Position numbers and translations under genes: made by a program. This document shows, piece after piece, positions 1 through 7,048 of a stretch of 13,010 nt of DNA (the stretch's first letter is position 1; each line of letters begins with the position of its first letter). The notes beneath the pieces are model-generated. The model was not told the origin of the DNA. It made no database searches and saw only the letters and a program-made list of their open reading frames with translations. The DNA is from Planctomycetota bacterium (GTDB lineage Bacteria; Planctomycetota; Planctomycetia; Pirellulales; Lacipirellulaceae), in the NCBI GenBank assembly GCA_029259975.1, contig JAJDEE010000283.1, positions 1-13,010 of the forward strand. Direction: 5' to 3'.

Positions 1-1170
1 GAAGACGTGAAGAACGATTCTTTAGAAGTTTCTTCGGGCATCGACGGTATTGTGATCGATACACAAAAGTTCTCTCGTCGCATGAGTCTAAGCGAAGACG
101 AACGAAAGTTGTTTGAGAAGGATCTCAAAGCAGCCGAGAAAGAAGGCAACGAGCAGGTGGCCGTTGTATTTACCGAGATGGCCACTGAGATCGAAGCGGT
201 TCTGCAGAAGAAACTGACCGATGTTGATGGAAACGAAATCATCCACAACCAGGAACCTCAATTTGTGGCTGATCAGGCGACCGCCTTTCGACTAGATTCG
301 ATCGAGATTCGCAGTCCTGAACGGAAGAAAAACGTCGATAAAATCTACCGTCAACTGTGGCCCAAGGTCGAAGAAGCAATCGACCAGCGCGATCGCCGGC
401 TCAACTCGATGAAACGTGGCGACGAACTCCGCAGCGGTGTGCTACAGATGGTCAAGGTTTATATCGCCACGAAGCGCGTCATCTCGGTCGGTGACAAGAT
501 GGCTGGCCGGCATGGTAACAAGGGCGTGATCTCTAGGATATTGCCAATTGCCGACATGCCGTTTCTGCCGGACGGAACACCGATTCAAATTATGTTGAAT
601 CCGCTTGGAGTGCCTAGCCGGATGAATGTCGGTCAAATTCTCGAAACCCACTTAGGTTGGGCAGGCTCGAAGCTTGGCTTCCGAGCCGTGACGCCGGTGT
701 TCGACGGTGCAACTGAAAATGAGATCAACGACGCACTTGAGGAAGCCGGCTTGCCGCGTCACGGTAAGGCAAAGCTCCTTGATGGACGGACTGGCGAGGC
801 ATTCGAGCAAGAGACGACCGTCGGTTATATCTACATGCTCAAGCTTCATCACTTGGTCGATGACAAAGTGCATGCCCGCAGTACAGGGCCTTACTCGCTC
901 ATCACGCAGCAACCGCTGGGTGGCAAGGCACGCTTCGGCGGCCAACGTTTTGGCGAGATGGAAGTGTGGGCATTGGAAGCCTATGGCGCTGCCTACATTC
1001 TGCAAGAGTTGTTGACCGTCAAAAGCGATGATGTCGAGGGTCGTACCAAAATTTACGAGTCGATGGTCAAAGGTGAAAATACCTTGCAAGCCGGCACGCC
1101 GGCGAGCTTTGATGTGCTGACCAACGAAATTCGTGGGTTGGGTTTGAATATGCAGCTTGAGAAAAGATAA
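1..1170 (+). CDS. rpoB: RNA polymerase beta subunit, C-terminal part (5' end outside window)
   Basis: This is the last 389 codons of the beta subunit of DNA-dependent RNA polymerase. The frame is open from base 1, so the GTG at position 7 is not a real start. The GDKMAGRHGNKG block at window codons 164-175 carries the conserved Lys and His residues near the polymerase active site. It is followed by LNPLGVPSRMN and GQILETHLGW. Near the end, FGGQRFGEMEVWALEAYGAA and LTVKSDDVEGRTK form the C-terminal clamp region that packs against beta'. The end, EIRGLGLNMQLEKR, matches the usual beta C-terminus, so the 3' end is intact. The rifampicin-binding region lies upstream and cannot be judged here. rpoC follows after 47 bp, consistent with co-transcription. 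Confidence 0.98.
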   Translation, partial: EDVKNDSLEVSSGIDGIVIDTQKFSRRMSLSEDERKLFEKDLKAAEKEGNEQVAVVFTEMATEIEAVLQKKLTDVDGNEIIHNQEPQFVADQATAFRLDSIEIRSPERKKNVDKIYRQLWPKVEEAIDQRDRRLNSMKRGDELRSGVLQMVKVYIATKRVISVGDKMAGRHGNKGVISRILPIADMPFLPDGTPIQIMLNPLGVPSRMNVGQILETHLGWAGSKLGFRAVTPVFDGATENEINDALEEAGLPRHGKAKLLDGRTGEAFEQETTVGYIYMLKLHHLVDDKVHARSTGPYSLITQQPLGGKARFGGQRFGEMEVWALEAYGAAYILQELLTVKSDDVEGRTKIYESMVKGENTLQAGTPASFDVLTNEIRGLGLNMQLEKR

Positions 1171-1217
1171 AGAATTGTGAATTGGTCAATTTGCAATGAA
1201 CTCCTGGTGAGGAAAAT

Positions 1218-4200
1218 ATGAGTATTCTTGAAAGCACCAACTACGATCGCGTGAACGACTACGGCTCGGTGAAAATCAGCCTGGCGCGGCCACATGATAT
1301 TCGCAGCTGGTCGTTTGGCGAAGTAAAGAAGCCCGAGACGATCAACTACCGGACGTACCGCCCAGAAAAAGATGGGCTGTTCTGCGAGCGAATTTTTGGC
1401 CCTGAAAAGGACTGGGAATGTGCCTGCGGCAAGTACCGCGGCATGAAGTACAAGGGCATGATCTGTGATCGCTGTGGCGTGAAAGTTACTCACAGCCGAG
1501 TGCGTCGTAAGCGCATGGGCCATATTGAGCTAGCTGCACCGATCGTGCACATCTGGTTTTTCAAGGCGATGCCTAGTCGTTTGGGTAGCTTGCTCGCGAT
1601 GAAAACCAGCAGCTTGGAAAAGGTGATTTACTTTCAAGATTATGTGGTGGTTGAGCCAGGTGACACTGCGCTGGAGGCGCAGCAGCTGCTGACCGAAGAA
1701 GAGTATCGCGCCGCTCGTGAACAGTATGGCGAAGGCAGTTTTGAAGCGGAGATGGGTGCTGATGCAATTCGTAAGCTGCTCGGCAAGCTCGATCTGGTGA
1801 GTCTTTCCGACCAACTTCGACAAGATTTGAGAGAGACCGGATCGAAGCAGAAGGCGAAAGACTTGATCAATCGTCTCAAGACGGTCGAGTCGATCCGCGA
1901 CTCGGACAATAAGCCTGAGTGGATGGTTCTGGACGTGATCCCTGTGATTCCGCCCGACCTACGGCCCTTAGTGCTACTCGATAGCGGCAACTTTGCCACG
2001 TCCGATCTCAATGATCTTTATCGTCGGATTATCAATCGCAATAACCGCCTCAAAAAGTTGGTCGATCTCAACGCGCCAGAGGTAATCATTCGCAATGAAA
2101 AGCGGATGTTACAACAGTCGGTCGACGCGCTGTTCGACAACAACCGTTGCAAGCGGCCCGTGCTTGGCAGCAGCAACCGTCCGCTGAAGTCGCTCACCGA
2201 CATGATCAAAGGTAAGCAAGGTCGTTTTCGTGAGAACTTGCTTGGCAAACGGGTCGATTACTCGGCCCGCAGCGTGATCGTCGTTGGCCCACGTTTGAAA
2301 CTTCATCAATGTGGTCTGCCCAAGAAGATCGCCCTTGAGCTTTATCAGCCGTTTATTATCCGTCGGCTCAAAGAACTTGGCCACGCCGATACGATCAAGT
2401 CGGCCAAGAAGATGTTGGAGCGTAAGGACGATGAAGTTTGGGATATCTTGGAAGAGGTGATCAAGAATCACCCTGTGCTTTTGAATCGCGCTCCGACGCT
2501 TCACCGCATGGGTATTCAGGCCTTCGAGCCGACCTTGGTCGAGGGGAATGCAATCAACTTGCATCCGCTAGTGTGCAAAGGCTTCAACGCTGACTTCGAT
2601 GGCGACCAAATGGCGGTCCATCTGCCGCTGTCGATCGAAGCGCAAGTCGAAGCGCACACGCTGATGATGAGTACGCATAATATCTTCAGCCCATCCAATG
2701 GCGCACCAATTATTAGCCCCTCGCAAGACGTGGTGATGGGTAGCTACTATCTGACGATGAATGTGCCCGACTGCCTCGGAGACGGCATGGTCTTCAGCTC
2801 GATGGAAGAAGTTGAGACCGCTTATGATGCAGGCAAAGTGGGAACCCATGCCCGCATTACTGTTCGACTGCCACCCGCGCGCTGCTTGCGTGAGGAAATG
2901 AAGCTAATCAAGTCGAACGGCAAACGCATCGAGACGACCGTCGGTCGCGTGATCTTTAACTTGATCCTCCCGCAAGGTATGCCGTTCTACAACGTTGCAC
3001 TCCGGTCAAGCGAGCTGGCCAAAGTCATTTCAGATAGTTACGAATTCATCGGCCGTCGTGCGACGATTGAATTGCTAGATGACATGAATCAACTGGGTTT
3101 CCGTCAGGCAACCTTGAGCGGCCTGTCTTTTGGAACCGATGATTTGATCACGCCTGATACCAAAGGCAAAATTATCGGCGAGGCTGAGAAGTCGGTGCTC
3201 AAGTTCAATAAGCTATTCCAACGCGGTGTGATTACCGAAGTCGAACGCTACAACCAAGTGCTCGACGCTTGGACACATGCTCGCGAGCAGATTACCGTCG
3301 AAATGATGGCGGGGCTAGAAAGCGACTATCGCACCGGTGGCTACGTCAATCCGATCTTCCTGATGGCACACTCTGGTGCTCGTGGTGGCGTCGAACAGAT
3401 GCGTCAACTCGGCGGAATGCGTGGTTTGATGGCCAAGCCGTCAGGCAAGATTATTGAGACACCCATTAAAGCAAACTTCCGCGAAGGACTGACCGTGCTG
3501 GAGTACTTTAGTAGTACGCACGGTGCACGAAAAGGTTTGGCCGATACGGCTCTGAAAACGGCCGACTCGGGTTACCTAACTCGTAAGCTGGCCGATGTTG
3601 CGCAGAACATGGTGGTCACTTGCGAAGATTGTGGTACGACCCAAGGTATCACCAAGGGGATTATTTATCGCGGCGAAAAGGTTGAGGTGGGACTGGCCGA
3701 GTCGATTAAAGGCCGTGTCAGCCGCGCCAACATCGTCAATCCGATCACTGACGAGGTGATCGTAGCCGAGAACGATCTGGTGACGATGGACGTGGCCCAC
3801 AAGATCGAAGAGTTGGGACTCGAAAAGATTCAGGTTCGTAGCCCGATGACTTGTGATGCTCCGCTTGGCGTTTGCCGCAAGTGCTATGGCATGGACTTGT
3901 CGACAGGTTCGATGGTCGAAGAAGGCATGGCTGTCGGTATCATTGGTGCCCAGAGCATTGGCGAACCGGGAACGCAGCTCACGATGCGGACTTTCCACAT
4001 CGGAGGCGTCGGCCAGCGCGACATTCAAGACAGCGACATCAAAGCGAAAAAGGGCGGTATCGCTAAGTTCGCTCGACTAAAGATCGTTCGTAACGATATT
4101 GGCCAGCAGATGGTGCTGGCTCGCAACGGCGAAATTGCATTGGTTGACGATCGTGGTCGCGAAGTGGAAAAATTCGAAATTCCCTCAGGCTCCGTAATTC

Positions 4201-5750
4201 TTGTCGAAGAAAACAAAGAGGTTAAAGCAGGTGCTACGATTTGCGAATGGGATCCTCATAGTATCCCGATTCTCGCCGAGACCGGTGGTAAGATTCGTTA
4301 CGAAGATCTCGTCGAAGGCGATACGATCCGTGGCGAACTTGACCCCAGTGGCAAGACCCGTTTTGTGGTCATGGAACACAAGGGGGATTTGCATCCCCAG
4401 ATCGTGGTGGAAGATCCCAAAGACGGGAAGATCCTTGACTTCTACTACATGCCAGAGCGTGCCCACTTGGAAGTTGCCGAGGGTGAGGTAATCGCTCCAG
4501 GTACTCTCGTTGCAAAGACGCCGCGTGAAGCATCTGGTACGCAAGATATCACGGGTGGTCTACCTCGCGTTACTGAGATTTTTGAAGCTCGCAAACCTAA
4601 AGACCCGGCAGTCATCGCCGAGATCGATGGCGTCGTTGAAATTCTCGGAGAGAAGAAACGTGGCAAGCGTTCGATCATTGTCCGCAGTGAAACTGGCATC
4701 GAGCGTGAGCATTTGGTGACACACAGTAAGCATCTACGTGTTCATGCTGGTGATATCGTACGGGCGGGCGAAGCGTTGGTGGATGGTCCGCTGGTGCCTC
4801 ACGATATTCTGCGGATCTCAGGCGAAGAGGCGGTACAGCAGTACCTCACTCGCGAGATCCAAAATGTTTATCGCAGTCAACGTGTAGAAATCAACGATAA
4901 GCACATCGAGATTATCGTGACGCAAATGTTACGTAAAGTTCGTGTCGAGTCCCCTGGCGATACCGATTTGCTACCTGGTAGCGTGATCGACAAGTTCGAT
5001 TTCCGTCAAGCCAACGAGGGGCTTGCAAAGTGTTTGCGTATTACTACCCCTGGCGATAGCGAATTTGCCGAGGGTGCGATCGTACCAAAGCACGTGCTTG
5101 AACAAGCGAACGCACAAATCGAGGCCTTGGGCGGCGAGATTGCTAAAGGTGCCAAGCCCAAGATGGCGACTGCCAGTACACAGTTGCTGGGCATCACCAA
5201 AGCATCGGTCCAAAGTTCGAGTTTCATCTCGGCGGCAAGTTTCCAGGAGACCACAAAAGTACTTACCGAAGCTGCCCTAGGCGGACGGACAGACAACTTG
5301 GTCGGTTTGAAAGAGAATGTGATCCTGGGCCACTTGATTCCAGCTGGAACAGGCTTCCATACGGTCCAAGAATCGGAAGTGCGGATTCATGCGGCTGCCT
5401 TGGAAGAGCTAGCTGCCGAGAAGGAACGCGTACTCGAGCGTTCGTTCCCGCTGCTCGAGTCGGCGCTGCAAGCTACCGGAGACGGAGCCCCCGTCAGCAA
5501 TGGAGACGGCTCCCCAGCCAGTGTGGCCATGCCGGCACCCAGCGCCGAAGTTCCCAGCGGGTTGGATGCCTTGTTAGGTATCGACCAACTGGCTGAAGAA
5601 CAGCCGTCAGTTATCGAGTCCCCAACGATTGAGCATCCACCGGTCGTCGAGCATCCACCCATGACCGAGCTACCAGCCGAGGCTGGCTCGGCACCGGTTG
5701 AGCCGGCAGGCGAGCCAGAAGCCCCAGAAGGCCCGGAAAACCCCGTGTAG
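1218..5750 (+). CDS. rpoC: RNA polymerase beta' subunit, complete, with a long C-terminal tail
   Basis: This encodes the catalytic beta' subunit of RNA polymerase, 1510 residues. The N-terminal zinc ribbon has Cys at 68, 70, 83 and 86. The Mg-binding active-site loop NADFDGD is at 457-463, with all three Asp present. The SGARGGVEQMRQLGGMRGLM block starts near 719, followed by the bridge-helix region. The second zinc site uses C805, C879, C886 and C889. The trigger loop starts at MRTFHIGG (923) and is interrupted by about 180 residues before ITGGLPRV (near 1111). That gap matches the SI3-type insertion of Gram-negative enzymes. From about residue 1415 the protein continues as an acidic, proline-rich tail that typical beta' lacks (E. 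coli beta' has 1407 residues). The ATG is preceded by GGTGAGGAAAAT, the clearest ribosome-binding site in the window. The gene sits directly behind rpoB. Confidence 0.98.
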   Translation: MSILESTNYDRVNDYGSVKISLARPHDIRSWSFGEVKKPETINYRTYRPEKDGLFCERIFGPEKDWECACGKYRGMKYKGMICDRCGVKVTHSRVRRKRMGHIELAAPIVHIWFFKAMPSRLGSLLAMKTSSLEKVIYFQDYVVVEPGDTALEAQQLLTEEEYRAAREQYGEGSFEAEMGADAIRKLLGKLDLVSLSDQLRQDLRETGSKQKAKDLINRLKTVESIRDSDNKPEWMVLDVIPVIPPDLRPLVLLDSGNFATSDLNDLYRRIINRNNRLKKLVDLNAPEVIIRNEKRMLQQSVDALFDNNRCKRPVLGSSNRPLKSLTDMIKGKQGRFRENLLGKRVDYSARSVIVVGPRLKLHQCGLPKKIALELYQPFIIRRLKELGHADTIKSAKKMLERKDDEVWDILEEVIKNHPVLLNRAPTLHRMGIQAFEPTLVEGNAINLHPLVCKGFNADFDGDQMAVHLPLSIEAQVEAHTLMMSTHNIFSPSNGAPIISPSQDVVMGSYYLTMNVPDCLGDGMVFSSMEEVETAYDAGKVGTHARITVRLPPARCLREEMKLIKSNGKRIETTVGRVIFNLILPQGMPFYNVALRSSELAKVISDSYEFIGRRATIELLDDMNQLGFRQATLSGLSFGTDDLITPDTKGKIIGEAEKSVLKFNKLFQRGVITEVERYNQVLDAWTHAREQITVEMMAGLESDYRTGGYVNPIFLMAHSGARGGVEQMRQLGGMRGLMAKPSGKIIETPIKANFREGLTVLEYFSSTHGARKGLADTALKTADSGYLTRKLADVAQNMVVTCEDCGTTQGITKGIIYRGEKVEVGLAESIKGRVSRANIVNPITDEVIVAENDLVTMDVAHKIEELGLEKIQVRSPMTCDAPLGVCRKCYGMDLSTGSMVEEGMAVGIIGAQSIGEPGTQLTMRTFHIGGVGQRDIQDSDIKAKKGGIAKFARLKIVRNDIGQQMVLARNGEIALVDDRGREVEKFEIPSGSVILVEENKEVKAGATICEWDPHSIPILAETGGKIRYEDLVEGDTIRGELDPSGKTRFVVMEHKGDLHPQIVVEDPKDGKILDFYYMPERAHLEVAEGEVIAPGTLVAKTPREASGTQDITGGLPRVTEIFEARKPKDPAVIAEIDGVVEILGEKKRGKRSIIVRSETGIEREHLVTHSKHLRVHAGDIVRAGEALVDGPLVPHDILRISGEEAVQQYLTREIQNVYRSQRVEINDKHIEIIVTQMLRKVRVESPGDTDLLPGSVIDKFDFRQANEGLAKCLRITTPGDSEFAEGAIVPKHVLEQANAQIEALGGEIAKGAKPKMATASTQLLGITKASVQSSSFISAASFQETTKVLTEAALGGRTDNLVGLKENVILGHLIPAGTGFHTVQESEVRIHAAALEELAAEKERVLERSFPLLESALQATGDGAPVSNGDGSPASVAMPAPSAEVPSGLDALLGIDQLAEEQPSVIESPTIEHPPVVEHPPMTELPAEAGSAPVEPAGEPEAPEGPENPV

Positions 5751-5791
5751 ACTAACGAGTCGAGAGTCAAACGCCATGATCTGGAGGTTCT

Positions 5792-5808
5792 GCCTGTGGA
5801 TTGTAGGC
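5792..5808 (+). terminator. Weak hairpin after rpoC, possible attenuator
   Basis: GCCTGT and TGTAGGC can form a stem of four Watson-Crick and two G-U pairs around a five-base loop, 42 bp after the rpoC stop codon. The bases that follow (TCTTTGCTTC) are only moderately T-rich. It could partly separate rpoC from rpsL transcription, but the stem is short and may be chance. Confidence 0.22.
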
Positions 5809-5826
5809 TCTTTGCTTCGGAATCTA

Positions 5827-5854
5827 TTGACACCCCATGCGAGTGCGGTAAATT
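5827..5854 (+). promoter_or_regulatory. Candidate sigma70-type promoter for rpsL
   Basis: A perfect -35 hexamer, TTGACA (5827-5832), is followed after 16 bp by TAAATT (5849-5854), which matches four of six bases of the -10 consensus. Transcription would start near 5861, about 70 bases before the rpsL ATG. A second possibility is an extended -10 element, TGTGATAAT, ending at 5905, with no good -35. Either would let the ribosomal genes be transcribed separately from rpoBC. This is consensus matching only. Confidence 0.45.
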
Positions 5855-5931
5855 GATAGGTTCACTACAGACCAACGGGCACGTTTTGTGCGTGTTTGTG
5901 ATAATTGAAACGCTGTGTCGAGAGAGAAAAG

Positions 5932-6300
5932 ATGCCAACGATCAACCAGCTCGTTAAGAATAACCGCAAAAAAAAGCGGAAGTTCAGCAAGTCGCCCGTC
6001 TTGAATGGCTGCCCGCAAAAGCGGGGCGTCTGTTTGCAGGTGCGTACGATGACGCCCAAGAAACCGAACTCGGCCTTGCGGAAGATCACGCGTGTACGTC
6101 TTTCCAACGGCAAAGAAGTCACGACCTACATTCCAGGCGAAGGACACACGTTACAGGAGCATAGTATTGTTCTCGTACGCGGCGGACGTGTTCGCGACCT
6201 ACCGGGTGTGCGCTATCAAGTTGTACGCGGCGCGCTCGACTCCCTGGGTGTCGAAGGCCGCAAGCAATCGCGTAGCCGTTACGGTGCAAAGAAAAGCTAA
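5932..6300 (+). CDS. rpsL: 30S ribosomal protein S12
   Basis: S12 is 122 residues here and sits at the decoding centre of the small subunit, where it controls accuracy and is the classic streptomycin-resistance protein. CPQKRGVC, TPKKPNSALRK and GEGHTLQEHS are all present. The start MPTINQLVKNN was chosen because it matches the family N-terminus. An in-frame TTG at 5905 would add nine atypical residues. The purine stretch GAGAGAGAAAAG before the ATG is a weak ribosome-binding site. Lys43 is the usual residue, but position 88 is Arg (RVRDLPGVRY) where E. coli and most bacteria have Lys. Asp89, the residue methylthiolated by RimO in E. coli, is present. An A8 run at 5968-5975 encodes the basic RKKKR stretch. 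rpoC lies 181 bp upstream and rpsG 76 bp downstream. Confidence 0.97.
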   Translation: MPTINQLVKNNRKKKRKFSKSPVLNGCPQKRGVCLQVRTMTPKKPNSALRKITRVRLSNGKEVTTYIPGEGHTLQEHSIVLVRGGRVRDLPGVRYQVVRGALDSLGVEGRKQSRSRYGAKKS

Positions 6301-6341
6301 CGCACATTCTTCCGATTCGCTTGTCGCTTGAAATCGAAATC

Positions 6342-6376
6342 ACTAACGACTGAAAACTAATTACAAATTACAAATT
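6342..6376 (+). repeat. Five degenerate 7-bp repeats abutting the rpsG start codon
   Basis: Five successive heptads, all starting with AC, run up to the base before the rpsG ATG. The last two are identical (ACAAATT), the third is ACTAATT, and the first two (ACTAACG, ACTGAAA) are more degenerate. The array leaves no Shine-Dalgarno sequence before rpsG. In E. coli the same intercistronic spacer contains the S7 binding site used for feedback control; I see no comparable structure here. Confidence 0.65.
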
Positions 6377-6847
6377 ATGGCTCGAATTACCGCTAGTCGC
6401 AAACAGCTCAAGCCCGATCCTGTGCATGGTTCGCTGTTGGCAAGTAAATTTATCAACTGCCTGATGCTCGATGGCAAAAAAAGCATCGCCCAAGGCTTGT
6501 TCTATGGCGCGCTCGCCATTATCAAAGAGCGTCTGCCCGACGAAGAGCCAATCGAGGTCTTCAATCAGGCCGTCGAAAACGTCAAGCCAGCGATCGAAGT
6601 TCGCTCGAAACGTGTTGGTGGTGCCGCCTACCAAGTACCAATGCAAGTCAACCGCGTCCGGCAACAGTCGCTCTCGTTTCGCTGGATCTTGATCGCTGTC
6701 CGCGATAAAAAAGGTCGCCCGACTGCAATGAAGTTGGCTGACGAACTGATCGCCGCCTTCAAACGCGAAGGTGCTGCGATGACCCGCCGCGAAAATATCC
6801 ACCGCATGGCTGATGCCAACAAGGCGTTTGCCCACTTCGGATGGTAG
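6377..6847 (+). CDS. rpsG: 30S ribosomal protein S7
   Basis: S7 is a primary 16S rRNA binding protein that nucleates assembly of the 30S head and lines the E site. The 156 residues match the usual length. Recognisable blocks are KFINCLMLDGKKS, the VENVKPAIEVRSKRVGGAAYQVP core and the C-terminal TRRENIHRMADANKAFAHFGW. The start is fixed by homology (MARITAS at the family N-terminus). It is not supported by any Shine-Dalgarno sequence, because a run of AT-rich 7-bp repeats directly precedes the ATG. The gene follows rpsL as in nearly all bacteria. The 201-bp spacer to fusA is unusually long for a str operon and holds repeats and hairpins. Confidence 0.97.
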   Translation: MARITASRKQLKPDPVHGSLLASKFINCLMLDGKKSIAQGLFYGALAIIKERLPDEEPIEVFNQAVENVKPAIEVRSKRVGGAAYQVPMQVNRVRQQSLSFRWILIAVRDKKGRPTAMKLADELIAAFKREGAAMTRRENIHRMADANKAFAHFGW

Positions 6848-6854
6848 TGAGAGA

Positions 6855-6882
6855 GGGTCGAGAGGTCAGAGGCCAGAGGTTA
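6855..6882 (+). repeat. Degenerate 7-bp tandem repeat after rpsG
   Basis: GAGGTCA, GAGGCCA and GAGGTTA follow one another without a gap at 6862-6882. A weaker copy, GGGTCGA, precedes them at 6855-6861. The array begins just after the rpsG stop codon. Its left part is complementary to bases 6907-6918, so it also forms the ascending arm of the hairpin annotated separately. Confidence 0.6.
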
Positions 6883-6922
6883 GGGTTTGCACGAACTCTC
6901 GCTTCCGGCTTCTGACCTTTTT
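6863..6922 (+). terminator. Terminator-like hairpin after rpsG
   Basis: AGGTCAGAGGCC (6863-6874) pairs with GGCTTCTGACCT (6907-6918) over 12 positions, 11 Watson-Crick and one G-U. A five-T run (6918-6922) follows at once. The 32-base loop is long for an intrinsic terminator, so efficiency is uncertain. If active, it would set fusA apart from rpsL-rpsG. Confidence 0.45.
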
Positions 6923-6940
6923 CGTGCGCTGAAGGAAGGT

Positions 6941-7019
6941 CCGCGAAACAAGCGAAAGAACGCGAAACAAAAAAACCAATTCATCGATGATCCCGCTGCT
7001 TCTTTCATGTGTTTCGCGG
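6941..7019 (+). repeat. Large inverted repeat with competing direct repeat before fusA
   Basis: CCGCGAAACA (6941-6950) is exactly complementary to TGTTTCGCGG (7010-7019). After a 3x3 internal loop the stem continues with GAAAGAA (6954-6960) against TTCTTTC (7000-7006), giving 17 pairs in all. CGCGAAACAA occurs twice in direct orientation (6942-6951 and 6961-6970), so the 3' arm could pair with either copy. The structure ends 29 bases before the fusA ATG. It may be a leader regulatory structure or a dispersed intergenic repeat; the sequence alone does not decide. Confidence 0.5.
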
Positions 7020-7048
7020 GCAAGCATATTTGAGCATTAAGAACTCTG

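Noticed and set aside
5905..5931. TTG start giving a nine-residue longer S12
   Set aside because: The extension MKRCVEREK is not found in S12 proteins; the ATG at 5932 gives the family N-terminus.
5387..5938. 183-codon antisense frame over the rpoC tail and rpsL leader
   Set aside because: Its Ser/Gly-rich product mirrors the low-complexity rpoC tail on the other strand, so it is a shadow frame.
5968..5975. A8 run in rpsL as a programmed frameshift site
   Set aside because: The zero frame gives an intact S12, there is no downstream stimulatory structure, and Lys-rich codons explain the run.
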